A program made the translations under genes and the position numbers. A model generated the notes under the pieces. That model was given only the letters and a program-made list of their open reading frames with translations, did not search any database and was not told the origin of the DNA. Positions 1-11,790 of a stretch of 64,000 bases of DNA are shown here, piece by piece. Source of the DNA: Ceratotherium simum simum (Eukaryota; Chordata; Mammalia; Perissodactyla; Rhinocerotidae); NCBI RefSeq assembly GCF_000283155.1, contig NW_004454177.1:7213230-7277229 (forward strand), read 5' to 3'. Position 1 is the stretch's first letter. The number at the start of each line of letters is the position of its first letter.

Positions 1-108
1 TCCCTTGATGGGCACTTAGGTTGCTTCCAAGTCTTGACTATTGTGAATAACGCTGCAATGAACACAGGGGTGCATGTACCTTTGCAAATTGGTGTTTTCA
101 AGTTCTTC
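1..108 (-). mobile_element. L1 LINE 3'-end fragment (ORF2 C-terminal part), antisense
   Basis: The stretch reads like the complement of the end of a mammalian L1 ORF2: 'gggcacttaggttgcttcc' followed by 'ctattgtgaataacgctgc'. It is cut by the window edge on the left and merges into unique sequence near 108. The open frame starting at 34 lies in this antisense repeat and is not a gene. Confidence 0.8.
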
Positions 109-383
109 AACAAACATTTATTGAGTCGCTGCTACATGTCAGGCATTGAGCAAGACCTGGGGGAGAGGGGCGGGCTGAGGAGGGGCATGAAGTGCACATG
201 CCGTGGAGGCCTAACTGGAAGCGACGGTGTGACCACCACGTGGCCGACACTGGCTGGCTGTTTAGTAAGCCTCTTTCCTCTCCTTCCTGGGGCAGAGCTG
301 GATGACCTTTCCCTGTCTCCCTTGCAGTGGCATGGTTTTCTGACTGTGGTCTAGCTCCTTGCACACAAGGCATATTCCTTTGA

Positions 384-505
384 CAGCAGCGTCAGCATCA
401 CCCGGGAGCTGGCTGGAAATGCAGATTCTCAGGCCTCACATCAGACCTACTGACTCCAAGTCTCTGGGAGCCGAGCCCGGGAATCTGCAGGTCATAATGT
501 GAGAA
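384..505 (-). mobile_element. MER5A/MER20-like non-autonomous hAT DNA transposon fragment
   Basis: The sequence contains 'cagcatcacccgggagct', 'gaaatgcagattctcagg' and 'cagacctactga' in the order and spacing of the MER5A/MER20 consensus read on its reverse strand. Both terminal inverted repeats are lost or unrecognisable, so the ends are approximate. Confidence 0.75.
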
Positions 506-783
506 GAAGCTGTTCTGACCAATGGAAGAGGCGTGGACGTGCCGCCCTCAGGCAGTCTGGTGCTTCCGAGTGGTTGCTTTCTTTTTCCTCCTATTTATTG
601 GACAGCAGATGCATAGAATTGGCTTAATCACATCCCGCAGTTCGCGGCAACCAACATCATTCATCTGCGGAAGGCCTCTATTTTGTTTTGTTCCATTATT
701 GCTTTCCATCTCACCCTCATCCTTACTTCCTTATCTCTAATATATATCATATGTACATACATGCACACTATATGATACAGACC
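506..783. other. No recognised feature
   Basis: Unique-looking sequence with a T-rich right half. Short open frames here have no recognisable protein features. Confidence 0.5.
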
Positions 784-862
784 AAATATATATATATGTG
801 TGTGTGTATATATATGTTTTGTATTTTTGATACGTATCAAAATATATATATATATACACGTA
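784..862. repeat. Interrupted (TA)n/(TG)n microsatellite
   Basis: Two TA-rich dinucleotide runs, at about 788-814 (TA then TG then TA) and 840-857 (TA), flank a short spacer holding the 10-bp palindrome TGATACGTATCA-type core at 828-839. Length polymorphism is likely. Confidence 0.85.
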
Positions 863-879
863 TGTATTTCAGTCTGTTT

Positions 880-1990
880 CTTACTTTTTTCACTCCACTC
901 TGTTTTTCATCTTAGTTCATGCTGCTGTATATACATCTGTTTCCCTGCTTCTGGATGGTGCATAGTATTCCACACTCTGTGCCCACTGAACATTGCTTCT
1001 GATTCCCTGGTGACAGACATCCAGGCTGCCTCAATTCCTTGCTGTGATGAACAATTTCAAGCATGTCCTGTGATGGGTCTCTGTGGAAGTTCATGTGCAG
1101 TACATCCCCAGAGAGGGCTTGCTGGCCATGTTCAGTGTCACTGAGAACTGCCAGGTGGCTCCTGAGATCAGCTCTATCCATGGACTCTCCCACTGGCAGT
1201 GCCTGTGGGTTCCAGTTTCCCCACGTCTTTTCCAACACTTGATGTTATCCGACTTTCTAATTGTTGCCAGGCTCATGGGCTTACAGGGGTGCTTCACTGG
1301 TTTTTGCGTTTCTCTGATTGCTCTGCAGGTATACAGCTCTTCATGTACCTGTTAGAGGGAAGGACTTTGCAGATTTCACCTTCTGTGAATTGCCTAATCA
1401 TATTTTTGGCCTTTTCTTGTTGATTCAAAGAAGTTCAAATATATGTGATATGTACTAGATATATACATATTCTCTATTTTAGTTGCAATACCTTCTCCTG
1501 GTTGGTCACCTGCCTGCTAATTCTGTCTTTCTGTTCTGTCAGTGAACAAAAAGCCTCAATTTTATTCTAGTCAAATGCATCATTTCTTTTTTGCCTTATG
1601 GTTTGAGCCTTTTGGGGTCTTATTAAAGAAATCTTCCCACACCAAGGTCACGAAGATATTCTTTTTACATTTTCTCTATTAGTTTTGTAGCTTTACAGAT
1701 CACATTCAGGGCACTAACCTTCTGGAGTTTAAGTTTTTATATAGTAGGAGAAACTTAAAGTTGTTTTCCATTTGTATGGTTAAGCCAATTACACTACCCA
1801 CTACACAAACCACATTTCCCTCAGTGCCTTATGACTTCGCCTAGACCATATACCCAGTCGAATACACACACAAACACAGAACATTTATATGTATTTTATG
1901 GGTTCTCTCTTCTATTTCATTGGTTTATTTGTTAGTCTCTGTGCCAGTACCACAGTTTTCTTTTTAAAAAATTATTGTTGCAGTCATTAG
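880..1990 (-). mobile_element. Ancient L1 (L1M-type) ORF2 end and 3' UTR, antisense
   Basis: Successive landmarks match the reverse complement of an old mammalian L1. They are a degraded 'gctgtgatgaacaatttcaa' segment near 1040, 'gtgaattgcctaatcat' near 1385, 'cttattgattc'-like sequence near 1420, 'aagaaatcttcccacaccaagg' near 1625 and 'ctgtgccagtaccac' near 1938. Divergence is high, as expected for an element shared across placental mammals. Open frames in this stretch are chance frames. Confidence 0.7.
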
Positions 1991-1999
1991 GACTGTTCA

Positions 2000-2375
2000 C
2001 AAATAGTGTAGTTCCCTTCTTTTTCACAAAAAAGGTAGGATTGCATTTCCCTGTCCACGTGGAGTTCCATGTGTCTATATGACTTGATCTGGACAATGAA
2101 ATGTGAGCATAAGTGACACATGTCACTTCTGGAAGGAAGCTCTCAGAGCCAGTGTGTAATTCACCACGTCCCCTTCACCCTGCCATGACAACCTGCAACG
2201 CTCCAGTCAGGTAGGTGCTGTCATCCTGGATCCTGGAGTGAACAGACACAGAGCAACCCTCGATGGACATGTACCATGAGGGAGGGACAGACCCTGGTTG
2301 TTTTAAAAGACTGCACTTGGAGGTTTTTATTTCTGCAGCAAAATCTAGCCTCTCCTGAGTGAAACAATTACCATG
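2000..2375 (+). repeat. Probable ancient interspersed repeat, family unresolved
   Basis: The text 'ggacaatgaaatgtgagcat ... cacatgtcacttctgg ... gagccagtgtgtaattc ... ggacatgtaccatgag' resembles a common mammalian non-coding repeat whose name I cannot assign with confidence. Nothing coding is visible. Confidence 0.4.
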
Positions 2376-2404
2376 GCTATGCTATTTCCAATAGCTATAG
2401 GGCA

Positions 2405-2530
2405 TGTCCCTCCTTTTTATTCTTCTTTTAAAAAATGACTTGGTTCTCTGTGGGTTTTGTTCTTCCATTTTAGAATTTGTTTGTCAATCTTCTAAGAAAT
2501 TCCAGCTGGAAAAATCCACCTGTATAAGAA
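2405..2530 (-). mobile_element. Ancient L1 fragment, antisense (continues the 880-1990 element)
   Basis: The segment 'ccattttagaatttgtttgtc' followed by 'tcagctgg'-like sequence is the next part of an antisense L1 after the portion at 880-1990. The intervening repeat at 2000-2375 therefore seems to have landed in, or replaced part of, the same old L1. Confidence 0.55.
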
Positions 2531-3060
2531 GTTTTGAGCAAGGGTGTGACAAAAAAGGGAGGGGAGGGGTTTGTATTGCTGAAATGCAAAGAGACTTAGT
2601 TTTCACAACAAGTGTCACCTTCTAAAGTACATGTATTGGTACCTCAGCAGAGCCACTCACCTTCGATTCATTCCAACCTCTTGCCACTTTTCTGGCTCAT
2701 CTTTTCACCATCTTCCCTTCTTCTTGTTTTTCGTTCTCTCTCACTCTCTTTTTTTGTGTGAATAACCACAAATTTCTCCTGAATCTTACGCAGAGTGACT
2801 TTCCCCCATCTAATGTTTTGGTGCCACTGTCACTCCAGCCTTCAGGGGGTTCACCTTTTATTGCACATTTATCAAGAGAATCTTCTAAACAGTGACAGTT
2901 GTCCCCTAAGAGGAATTCTGATGCCAGCTGTTAAGATAAAACAAAGTTATCCACTTTGTTACAAATAAAAGATGCTGGGAAAAATTAGACAGCTGGTGGG
3001 GGCGGAGAGCGGAAGACAGACATGCATCAGATACATGTCTTATGTCATAAAAGAGGAATA
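2531..3060. other. No recognised feature
   Basis: Mixed composition with a pyrimidine-rich patch at 2690-2755. No repeat family, exon or RNA could be identified. Confidence 0.4.
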
Positions 3061-3088
3061 AATTTCTTGCAGATAAAGAAGTTAACTG

Positions 3089-3404
3089 CAGGGGGTGGAG
3101 GGGAAGGAATGGGTGTAGGGGGTCAAAAGCTACAAACTTCCAGTTATAAAATAAATGTCAAGGGGATGTAGTGTACAGCATGGTGACTATAGTTAATAAT
3201 ACTGTATTGCATATTTGAAAGTTAATAAGAGAGTAGATCTTAAAAGTTCTCATCACAAGAAAAAAAATTTTGTAACTGTGTATGGTGATGGATGTTAACT
3301 AGACTTATTGTGGTGATCATTTTTTAATATAAACAAATATCGAGTTATTATATTGTACACTTGAAACTAATATGATGTTACATGTCAATTATACCTCAAT
3401 AAAA
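3089..3404 (+). mobile_element. L1 3' UTR insertion (L1MA/MB-type), 5'-truncated, with TSD
   Basis: Contains the characteristic 3' end: 'gggtcaaaagctacaaactt', 'catggtgactatagttaat', 'gagtagatcttaaaagttctc', 'ttgtacacttgaaactaa', 'tcaattatacctcaataaa' and a short A tail. It is flanked by the identical 14-mer AAAGAAGTTAACTG at 3075-3088 and 3405-3418. This is the target-site duplication of a target-primed insertion, so both boundaries are well defined. Confidence 0.88.
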
Positions 3405-3418
3405 AAAGAAGTTAACTG

Positions 3419-3775
3419 TAAAAATTGAATCATAGAAAAATAGAATAAATATCTGATTTCTGTTTCTAACCTCAAAACTAATGGAAGAAATCATACACAC
3501 ACAAACTGACAGGCTTAACTACATAAAAACATAAAACTCCTACATGTCCAAACAGTATAAGTGAATTTAAAGGCAATCAACAAACTTGGAGGCATTTTTT
3601 ACAAACATGAGAGGAAAAACTTTGTAACTTTAGTAAAGCGTTCACCAAATCAAGAAAACCTAGTAACACTCTTAAGAAAGAGGGCAATCATAGAAATAGT
3701 CAGTTCCCTAAGTAGGAAATAAAATAGCTAAATAACTAAGATACAGAAAAGATATTCAGATTCACTCATAATAAA
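3419..3775 (+). mobile_element. Older L1 ORF2 3' region, sense, split by the 3089-3404 insertion
   Basis: A-rich sequence with degraded ORF2-end landmarks ('caaactgacaggcttaactac', 'ataaaacttctacatg'-like, 'gatattcagattcactcataat') continues from about 3050 across the younger L1 insertion. No reading frame survives. Confidence 0.5.
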
Positions 3776-3985
3776 TTAAAATCTAATTTTTAACAATTCT
3801 GCTGGAATTTTGTTCAGAATTGTATTTAATATATGGATCAATTTGAGGATAATTTTCTCCATTTATTTAGGTCTTTTGTTTTACCCTTTAATAGTTTATA
3901 ATTTTTCTTTGTAAAGGTCCTTTGAATTTTTAGGCAGGTTAATTCCCAGATACTTTATATTTTTGGCTGGTACTGTGGCTCACAC
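3776..3985 (-). mobile_element. Ancient L1 fragment, antisense
   Basis: 'ggatcaatttgaggataatt', 'tttatttaggtcttttg' and 'attcccagatactttatatttt' are antisense L1 ORF2 landmarks. This may be the far part of the L1 at 880-2530. Confidence 0.6.
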
Positions 3986-4009
3986 CTGATTTGTAGTTGA
4001 ATATTGAGG

Positions 4010-4560
4010 GAGGTGGTTTTGTACTATGTCAACATAGCTTAGCTAGAATTAAGTTTCCCAGAATTCCCTTTCCTGAATGATTCTGGGTTGGGATTGACCA
4101 CAAGAGAAATTTGGGCAAGATTTGATAGGCAGAAGGAAACCAGCAGCCGTTATACTGCAAGGTCGGTCAGAGACCGAGGTGCCACTGTAGCTCCAGCGTG
4201 TTGTCAACCATCTCCTTCTCCCCTCAGTGGGGCCGGGCTGCAGCTCCCACTGGGTCTCCCCTTCAGCTTCTGAGTCCTGGCCAGACCTGTGTGAGGTTCT
4301 GTAGCCAGAGGTCCAGCTCCGTCTGCAGCTTGTCGAGGGTGGGGGCAGTGAGAGACAGGTGCAGGCTCCAGTCTGCCCTTGCTCCCCCTTGCTTCATGAC
4401 CTATAGTCGCTTCAGGCCGACATCAGACAGAGGAAACAGGCTGCCATAGACTCCTTCACCAGCTAACACTATTGTGTGAGGTCTAATTCCTATAATAAGT
4501 CCCTACTCCATCTTACAGCAGCTCCACTTTCCTGACGAAACCCTAGCTGACACAATGGCT
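4010..4560 (+). repeat. Probable ancient interspersed repeat, family unresolved
   Basis: Starts near 'ctagaattaagtttcccagaattccc' and ends near 'ccctagctgacacaatgg', a pattern reminiscent of a mammalian-wide repeat. The interior has drifted and I cannot give a family name. The open frame starting at 4088 lies in it and has no known domain. Confidence 0.4.
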
Positions 4561-5430
4561 CTGTGCTCTCTGGACCTAGCAGACCTTGGAAGCCGACTCA
4601 TTCTCTTGTGAGTTCCCCACAGACTCCTCTCTGACCTCAGCTCTCTCACACAGGCCACCCTCCAGCTGTCACCCCCTCCCCTGAGCTCCCCTTTTTTGTC
4701 CAGTGGGTGTCTACTCGCTGTTGGAACCCCATTGCCCTCCCAGGTGCCCCTGTGTGGATATGAAATGGCTCCAGGATGGCTCTCTCCCTCCCATGTGAGC
4801 CACTTCTGGTCCCTGGAAATGCAGCAGCATCTTCTGTCCCCGACAAATCCTGGTGGTGCAGGTCTTTCCACCCCAGAAGCAGTTCTTCCTCTGCCACCAA
4901 AGCAACTCATGGGCCCAGCTCTCTTGCTCTTTAATATCCTGGCAGAAGCTAGACACCAGTCCCTTGCGCTCCTCAAGCCACAGGGGGCCCTCATCAAGCC
5001 CTTGGAGTGATGCTTTGGAAGTCCCCCTCATTGGGCCCCTCTCTCCACTGGCCTTGCCTTGGGGAGGATGGGGAGCCCTTACCGCAGTTCTCACCAAAGA
5101 AAACTGCTTCTCAGTCTCATCTCTTGTGCCCACTTTCTCCACCCTTTGCGTCCTCTTTGTGGATCTTAGAGCCTCTCACTGGTTTTTGAACATCTACTTT
5201 GCCATTTCTACTGGTGGACTGGTATTTGTTGTTTATCATGGTGCCTCAGTCAAAATTTCCCTGTAACACCCTGTTAAGAATGGATGAAGGCCTCCTCTTA
5301 GATGGAGACTTGCAGAGGAAGGGGTCATCCCCCTAACCAGGCCTGCAGGGTTAGAATGCAGGGCCCCTCTCCTTGCTTTCCCTAGGGATCTTACGAGAAA
5401 GAACATGTTGCTGGTCTTTAGGGCTGACTT
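4561..5430. other. No recognised feature; several overlapping chance ORFs
   Basis: GC-rich single-copy sequence. Long frames on both strands overlap each other (the largest at 4503-4997 minus, 164 codons) but show no domain, signal peptide or exon-like boundaries. Confidence 0.45.
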
Positions 5431-5433
5431 TTG

Positions 5434-5660
5434 GGGGAAATCCTAGAGCCACACAATGTCAGAGCTGGAAAGTGTCACAGAAGTTGCTAGTCCTACTCCC
5501 TTATTTTATGGTGAGGGACCTGGGGCCCAGAGAGGGGAAGCAACCTGCTCATAGAGATGCAGCAAGTTTCCAACCAAGGCTGGAAGGGATCCAGGTACAG
5601 ACCTCATTTTTTTGGTAAAGCAGAGCCTCAGACCCAGCAGGTTCTTAATTCAAGTAGACA
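5434..5660 (-). mobile_element. MIR-like SINE relic, antisense
   Basis: 'ccttattttatggtgaggga' and 'ctggggcccagagaggggaagcaa' correspond to the complement of the MIR 3' half (antisense 'attttacagatgaggaaactgaggc...'). The 5' part ('gtcagagctggaaagtg') belongs to a related mammalian-wide repeat. Confidence 0.55.
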
Positions 5661-6205
5661 CCAACTTCCCTACCCCTAAGAAGAACTGAGTGTGTGCTGG
5701 AGGGTCGGGAGGTCCGTGGGGAGGCTGGCCTCCAGAGCTTCCCTGCATTCTCCCACCTGGGAGGAGGCCAGAGAGTTCAGTCAACCATTGGTTCATGGAG
5801 ATGGCCGTGGGGCTGGAACCCAGCATTTGGGGATCTGGGCCAGTGAAGAGGCATCAGCAACCTCAAAGTACAGTCTGAGGGCTGCACCACTCCTGGTTTT
5901 GCATGTGTGCCCGTTGCTTGTGGCTGTCAGACCCAAGTCCCTGAACTCTTCTTCTCTTTACCCCACCAGCTGGCCAGACTGGGCTGAGGCTTGTTTGCGA
6001 GGCAAATCCTGGGCTCCCATTTGGGGGGCTTGGCCTCTGCCCCTCTGGGGCACGGTTGGGCCTCTGAGATACACCACTTCCCTCCTCCAGCTCTGGGAGG
6101 AGAAGTGCTCCCCCCCACAGAGAGCAGAGCCTCTGAAGAAGCTTCACTGCAGACAGAACACACTCTGAGTCAACAAGGGCGGAGGTGGTGCTTGACCGAG
6201 CTGTG
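5661..6205. other. No recognised feature
   Basis: GC-rich sequence. The frame at 5692-6168 (158 codons) and its complementary frames have no recognisable domain or codon pattern, so I read it as non-coding. Confidence 0.45.
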
Positions 6206-6345
6206 AGGGGTATCTGTATCACCGCGCTGAGCACTGTGCTAGTTTGCATGTGCCATTCTTTTTAATTCTGAAAATAATTCTGAGATTGTGCTATTGAGAC
6301 TCAGGGTAAGCAACTTGCCTGGGGTCAAAGATCCAGCTAGTAACA
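6206..6345 (-). mobile_element. MIR relic, antisense
   Basis: 'gagcactgtgctagtttgca', 'gagactcagggtaagcaact' and 'gatccagctagtaacaa' follow the antisense MIR order (size-class core, 'gaggcttaag'-like, 'cagctagtaag'). Confidence 0.5.
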
Positions 6346-6748
6346 ACCTCATAGAGGGTATATCAAATTACACTTCTAACCAGCAAAAAAAACCCCAGAA
6401 AACAAAAAAACAACTGTGTCTCTACACTCTTTCCTACAGCTGGATTTTGCACTTTATGACCTTGGATCTTTTGCAGGTGAAAATGGTGTCATAATGTTAA
6501 CATTTCTCTTACTACAGGTAAGGGCAACCATCTTTGCTTGTGTTTGAGAGCCATCTCCTTTCAGATGAATGTTTCTTTGTATCAGTTGCCCAATTTCTCA
6601 TTGATTTATAGATGTTCTTTCTCCTTTCAGAAAATTAACTGTTTGTGATATGGTTTTCAAAATTTTTTTCCAGTTTGTCCTTTGTTTTTTGGCTTTATTT
6701 ACACTCCTTCCTACCTCATCAGCCCGAAACTAGGTGAATTTTATTTTT

Positions 6749-6955
6749 TTTTTAATTTAATTAATTAATTTATTTTCCCCCAAAGCCCCAGTAGATAGTT
6801 GTATGTCATAGCTGCACATCCTTCTAGTTGCTGTATGTGGGACGTGGCCTCAGCATGGTCGGAGAAGTGGTGCGTCGGTGTGCACCTGGGATCCGAACCC
6901 GGGCCGCCAGCAGTGGAGCATGTGCACTTAACCGCTAAGCCACGGGGCCAGCCCA
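6749..6955 (-). mobile_element. ERE SINE (perissodactyl, tRNA-derived), antisense
   Basis: Reading the minus strand gives the GGGCTGGCCCCGTGGC-type head, the A box region 'ttagcggttaagtgc', and a B box 'ggttcggatccc'. The 3' tail ends in AT-rich sequence. Near-identical flanks (tgaattttattttt at 6735-6748; tgaatttcattttta at 6956-6970) form the TSD and show insertion into the older L1. Confidence 0.92.
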
Positions 6956-7828
6956 TGAATTTCATTTTTATATGATCAAATTAACCAACTTTTTGAAATG
7001 GGCTCTGGGTTTTGGGTCATATTTAGAAAGGTCCACCCTACTCCAAGATTATATTTATAAAATTCTCCCATTTTTTTCTAGAGTTTTATGGTTTTATTTT
7101 GTCGAAATGTAAATATTTAATTCTTCTTGAGTTGATTTTGGTTTGGTGTAAAATGTGAGATAGGAATCCAACTTTACTTTTTTTTTCTCTCAAACTGCTA
7201 CCCAGTTGGCTAAATGCCATTTATTAAAAAATTCTATCTTCTGCCCTTTTGAAAGGCTGTCTTTGGGTCTCTTTTATTCCATTGATTTGTCCATCTGTTC
7301 ATGCCGGGTACGATGGTGTTTTAATTATTATAGCTTTTTCACTTTATAACCTGTTTTAATAGCTGATAAAGCTAGTCCTGCTTCTGCCACACATTACTCT
7401 TCTTCAAAAAACATTTATTCTAGTAATTCTTGCTTATTTATTTCTAGAGATTATTATTTATTGCAGAATCATCTTTTTAGTTTCCCATCCAAAATACCCA
7501 AGCAATCAAAAACAAACAAACAAAATTTAAAAAAAAAACCAAATCCCAACTCTGTTCGTATTCGGTGGGCAAGGTTACATTGAATCTATACATTAACACA
7601 GGGGAAGTTTTTGTATGTCCGATGTTGAATCTTCATATCCAGTCTTCAATAGAAGACTATGTGCCTCATGGCGTGTTCAGGTGTTTTTCTCCTAGATCTT
7701 CTACGTTTCTTGGTTTAATTCTATGTGTCGTAGCTTCTTCTGTTGCTATTATAAATGGATTTTCAAAAATTCCATGATATCTTCTAACTGGTTGTTGTTT
7801 GTATATATACTTTTGTATGTTATTTATT

Positions 7829-8069
7829 TTTTTGTGAGGAAGATTGGCCCTGAGCTAACATCCGTTGCCAATCTTCCTCTTTCTGCTGAGGAAGATTAGC
7901 CCTGAGCTAACATCTGTGCCCATCTTCCTCTATTTTGTATAGAGGATGCCGCCACAGCATGGCTTGATGAGCAGTGCATTGGTCTGTGCCTGGGATCCAA
8001 ACCTGTGAACCCTGGGCCGCCGAAGGGGAGCAAGGGAACTTAACCACTACACCACTGGGCTGGCCCCTT
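7829..8069 (-). mobile_element. ERE SINE with duplicated tail module, antisense
   Basis: The minus strand shows the 'ggccagcccagtggtgtagt' head near 8067 and ends in two copies of the 'ttagctcagggc(t/c)aatcttcctc' module (7838-7880 and 7886-7930). Flanks gtatgttattta / gtatgttaattt look like an imperfect TSD. It is nested in the antisense L1. Confidence 0.9.
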
Positions 8070-11000
8070 GGTATGTTAATTTTATAAGGAGCCAACTTAA
8101 TAAATTTTTTTATTGTTTGTAATATTTTTTAGTTGATTATCTTGAGTTTTCCAAATAAACAATTGCATCAACTGAAAATGATGCTAGTTCTCTCCTTTCC
8201 AAGTCTCACACCACTGGAACAACGTAAAACAATAGTGGTAACAGTGTATGTCCTAGTCTCTTCCTGACTGTAATGAGAATGCTTGGAGTGTTTCCCTAGT
8301 AAACATTGTTGTGGTTATTGCCAACACGTATCTTTGATCATATCAAGGAAGTATCCATCCATTACTGTTTTATAAGATGCTTTACAAACTCAAGCATGGA
8401 CATGAAATTTTCAAATGTCTTTTCAGCCTCTATGAGAATCATCTATATGATTTTTCTCTTTCGATTTATTAATATACTGAATTATAAAATAGTTTTTAAT
8501 GTTCAATCATTCTTGAATTTCTGGATAAATTCTATTTGGCTGTTCTTTTTTTCATGTGCCACTGATTTCTGTTTTCTAATATTTTATGACTTTTTTTTAC
8601 TGTTGTCTTATTCATAAATGACAGTGTGCTATAGTTTCATTTTGTGCTCTTGGTTGGGTTTTGATGTCACTGGTATACTATTTTCACAAAAGAAGAATTG
8701 TCAGTTTTTTCTTTTTGTATACTCTGAAGGAGTTTACAAAGCATCAGAATTACTCGTTTCTTAAAGGTTTGTTAGAATTCTTCTATGACACTATTTGGGC
8801 TTGGTGCTTTTTTGGTGGGGGCCAGCTCTTTAACAATTGTCTTTAGTTTTCTATAGCAATTAACCCATTAGATTGTCTAACTTTACTATGGTTAGTTTTG
8901 GCAATTTATATTTTTCTGTCAATTTATCCTTTTATCCATGTTCTCAAATTACTTTGCATAACAATGAGCAAAATAGTGTCACATTATGTTTTATATTTTA
9001 TCAGTTTCTATGGTTATTTTCCTGTTATAATTATTTATTTTGGGTATTTCTGTTTTCTCCCTTTGGCTTGATAATGTTAGCTAATGGTTTATCTCTTTTA
9101 TTAGCTTTTTTTTTTTTAATAGAACAGCTCTTGGATATGTATATATATTAATTCCACAGTTCTTTAATTTAGTTCATTGTACTCTTTTCATATAACTAAT
9201 GTCTTCTTTCTGCTTTCCTTAGCTTGAGTCTGTTGTCTTTTTTCTAACTTCTCGGGTTGCATGCTTAATTTATTTTCATTTTTCCCTATGAAATCTCTCT
9301 TAGCACAGGTTCTGACATAGTATTTTCATTAGGATTATTTAAAGGTATTTTCCAATTTCAGTTTTGATTTCCTTTTTGTCCCAAGTGCTGTATAAGAGAA
9401 AGATTTAAAATTTCTGAGCAATAAGGATTTTATTTTGATATTCTAATTTTATAACATTTTAATACCAGAATGTTATATGTATAGCTTTCTATTTTCAGGA
9501 GTATATTGAGGTTGTCTTTGTACCCGAAATTTTCAGTTTTTTTATTTTCTGTTTTCAGGGTATTGAAGGTATTATTTTTAGGGTATCAGTTAGAATAAGT
9601 TTATTAATTTGATTATTTTCTCCTCTGTATCCTTAATTATTTTTTTTTACTTCTTCTGTCATGGGCTGGGTGGTCAACTATAATCTCTGACTACTGATAT
9701 GCTTCTATTTCTTCTTATATATCCTATAGCTTTTCTCTAAGGATGTTGATGTGCCGATATTTGAAGTATAAATATTCATAACCGTTAGACATCTTTGGGG
9801 ATGGTGCTCTTTATCATTATAACGTGTCCTTTTCCTAGTTTAATGCTCCTCTGCGTCCTCACTCCCTGCCCCTAAATTTAATCTTATCAGCCACTAAAAT
9901 TGTGCTTCTTCCTTTCTTTTTGTTTGTGTTTGCGTGTTATATCTTTCCCACTCATCTGTTTTCAATGTCTCTAAGTAATTGTGTTTTAAGAGATACAAGA
10001 AATGTGGGCCTTATTTTGTGATCCTGTTTGAGAGTAAAAATATCTTAGTGGGTAAAATGATCCCATTCACATAAATTAATATGACAGACATGTTTGTTCT
10101 TAGTTTTTCTTTTCTTTTAAATCATGTTTTATGTTTTCCTCTCTGGTTTTATTGCTGCTTCATTTATTTTTTCAATCTTTTACTCTGTATTCTGTTTTAT
10201 TTGCTTGGTTTTTATGTGTATATTTCTTCTAATAATTGGAAAGGCTTTTCTTTTCTCCTCAGTGGTTCCGTTTTACATATATATTTTTTTCCTTAGTATC
10301 TATTGACTACTTTCTCTAAGAATGACAAAATTGCTATATTTCTACTGAATCCCACCTCCCCTGACAACTTTATTTTAGTTGATTATATTATTAATATTTT
10401 TCTTAATGGTTCCCTTTCATACCTTTAAGTATTTAGGTATGTCTATCACTTACTTTATTAGCTTTAAATGATATCTTTGACAGCCAGCTGTACACAAAAA
10501 AGTTATCAACATACATTGATTTCTACCTTCTTTTCCCTTTCCAGAGCCAAATTTTCTTAGTAATAAAATTTCTACATTATCAAGGTTTAAAATCTTTACA
10601 TTTGGTTCTGTACCCATGATTGCCATGTTGCTTTAGTGTTGATCTTGGTCTCAGTTACATGGATTTAGTGTCACTCCAGCTCTTCTGCTGTACTTTCTTC
10701 CATTCGTCTTTTGATTGGCTTGAAATTATCCTCTTGTAGATTCGTCAGGCTCATAAGATTGATGTTCTCATGTTTGTAAATGTTGCCTTTGTATTTGATT
10801 GATGGCTTGCCTGAATATAGCAAAGATGTAACCTAAGAAGGTTACACTATTTATTTCTTTCATTGAATAATGTTGTGGAGCTGTCTGAGATTACTCTGAC
10901 TTTTTTCCCCCTCTCTCTTAAAGGCAACTTTATCTTTTGGGCCGAATGTTCCAAAGGATTATTTGTCTCTGAGGTTCAGAATCTTTACCAGATTTGAACA

Positions 11001-11431
11001 TTCTTTGCCAGTATATTCTTGGGACACAATAGGCCTTTTAATCCCTAGATTTAATTCTTTTTTATTTTTGAAAGTTCTTATAAATCATATCTTTAAATAT
11101 CTGTTGTCTTTGTAGAGACATGAATTGCATATATGTTTGTCTATCTTTCATACCTGCCATTTTCTCGCTCATCTTTTTTTAATGTCTCATTAATTTCTAC
11201 TAATTTTTCTCACTTTTTTCAATTCTGACCTCTATATCCTTTCATATGCTTTCAGCAGTGTCTGTAGTTGGTTTTACATTTTTCTCCCACTTATTATCTG
11301 AGCTCTACAATCTCATGACTTATATCCTTTGCTTTTCTTGGCATATTTTTTTCCTGAATATTTGTATCTCTTCTTTGTGATCTTGGTTTGTAGAAGTAAT
11401 TGCTTCATTAAGTTAACAACATTTTCATGGT

Positions 11432-11637
11432 CAGGGCTGGCCCGGTGGTGTAGTGGTTAAGTTTGCAAGCTCTGCTTTGGTGGCCCAGAGTTTGCAGGTT
11501 CAGATCCTGGGTACAGACCTATGAGCTGCACCACTCATCAAGCCATGCTGTGGTGGCGTCCCATATGCGAAATAGAGGAAGGTGGGCACAGATGTTACCT
11601 CAGGGCTAATCTTCCTTACCAAAAAAACCACAAAAAT
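11432..11637 (+). mobile_element. ERE SINE, sense, with perfect 12-bp TSD
   Basis: Head 'gggctggcccggtggtgtag' near 11434, B-box-like 'ggttcagatcctgg' near 11497, and the 'gggctaatcttcctt' tail. The 12-mer CATTTTCATGGT occurs at 11420-11431 and 11638-11649, so the insertion boundaries are exact to a base or two. Confidence 0.93.
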
Positions 11638-11790
11638 CATTTTCATGGTAATATGTTTGTTCATTTTCTCCATAGAAATATTTTTCTGGTGATTATTTTT
11701 TATCTACTATTTATTTTCCCTCTTGTTCTCTCCTTTTTTATTGTATAGATTCTATAGTAGTTCCTTTCTGATTATTAAACCTTCTTGAAT

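Larger units (their letters stand above)
6380..11790 (-). mobile_element. Long ancient L1/HAL1-like LINE, antisense, in pieces around three EREs
   Basis: About 4.7 kb of T-rich sequence excluding nested SINEs. Antisense L1 landmarks run in order: 'gaaaggtccaccctactcc' near 7030, 'cagttggctaaatgccat' near 7204, 'attcttgaatttctgg' near 8510, 'tctatgacactatttgggc' near 8780. The left part corresponds to the 3' end and the right part (to about 11.8 kb) to upstream LINE sequence. The far-right assignment is weaker and might be HAL1-like. All frames are broken. Confidence 0.6.
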
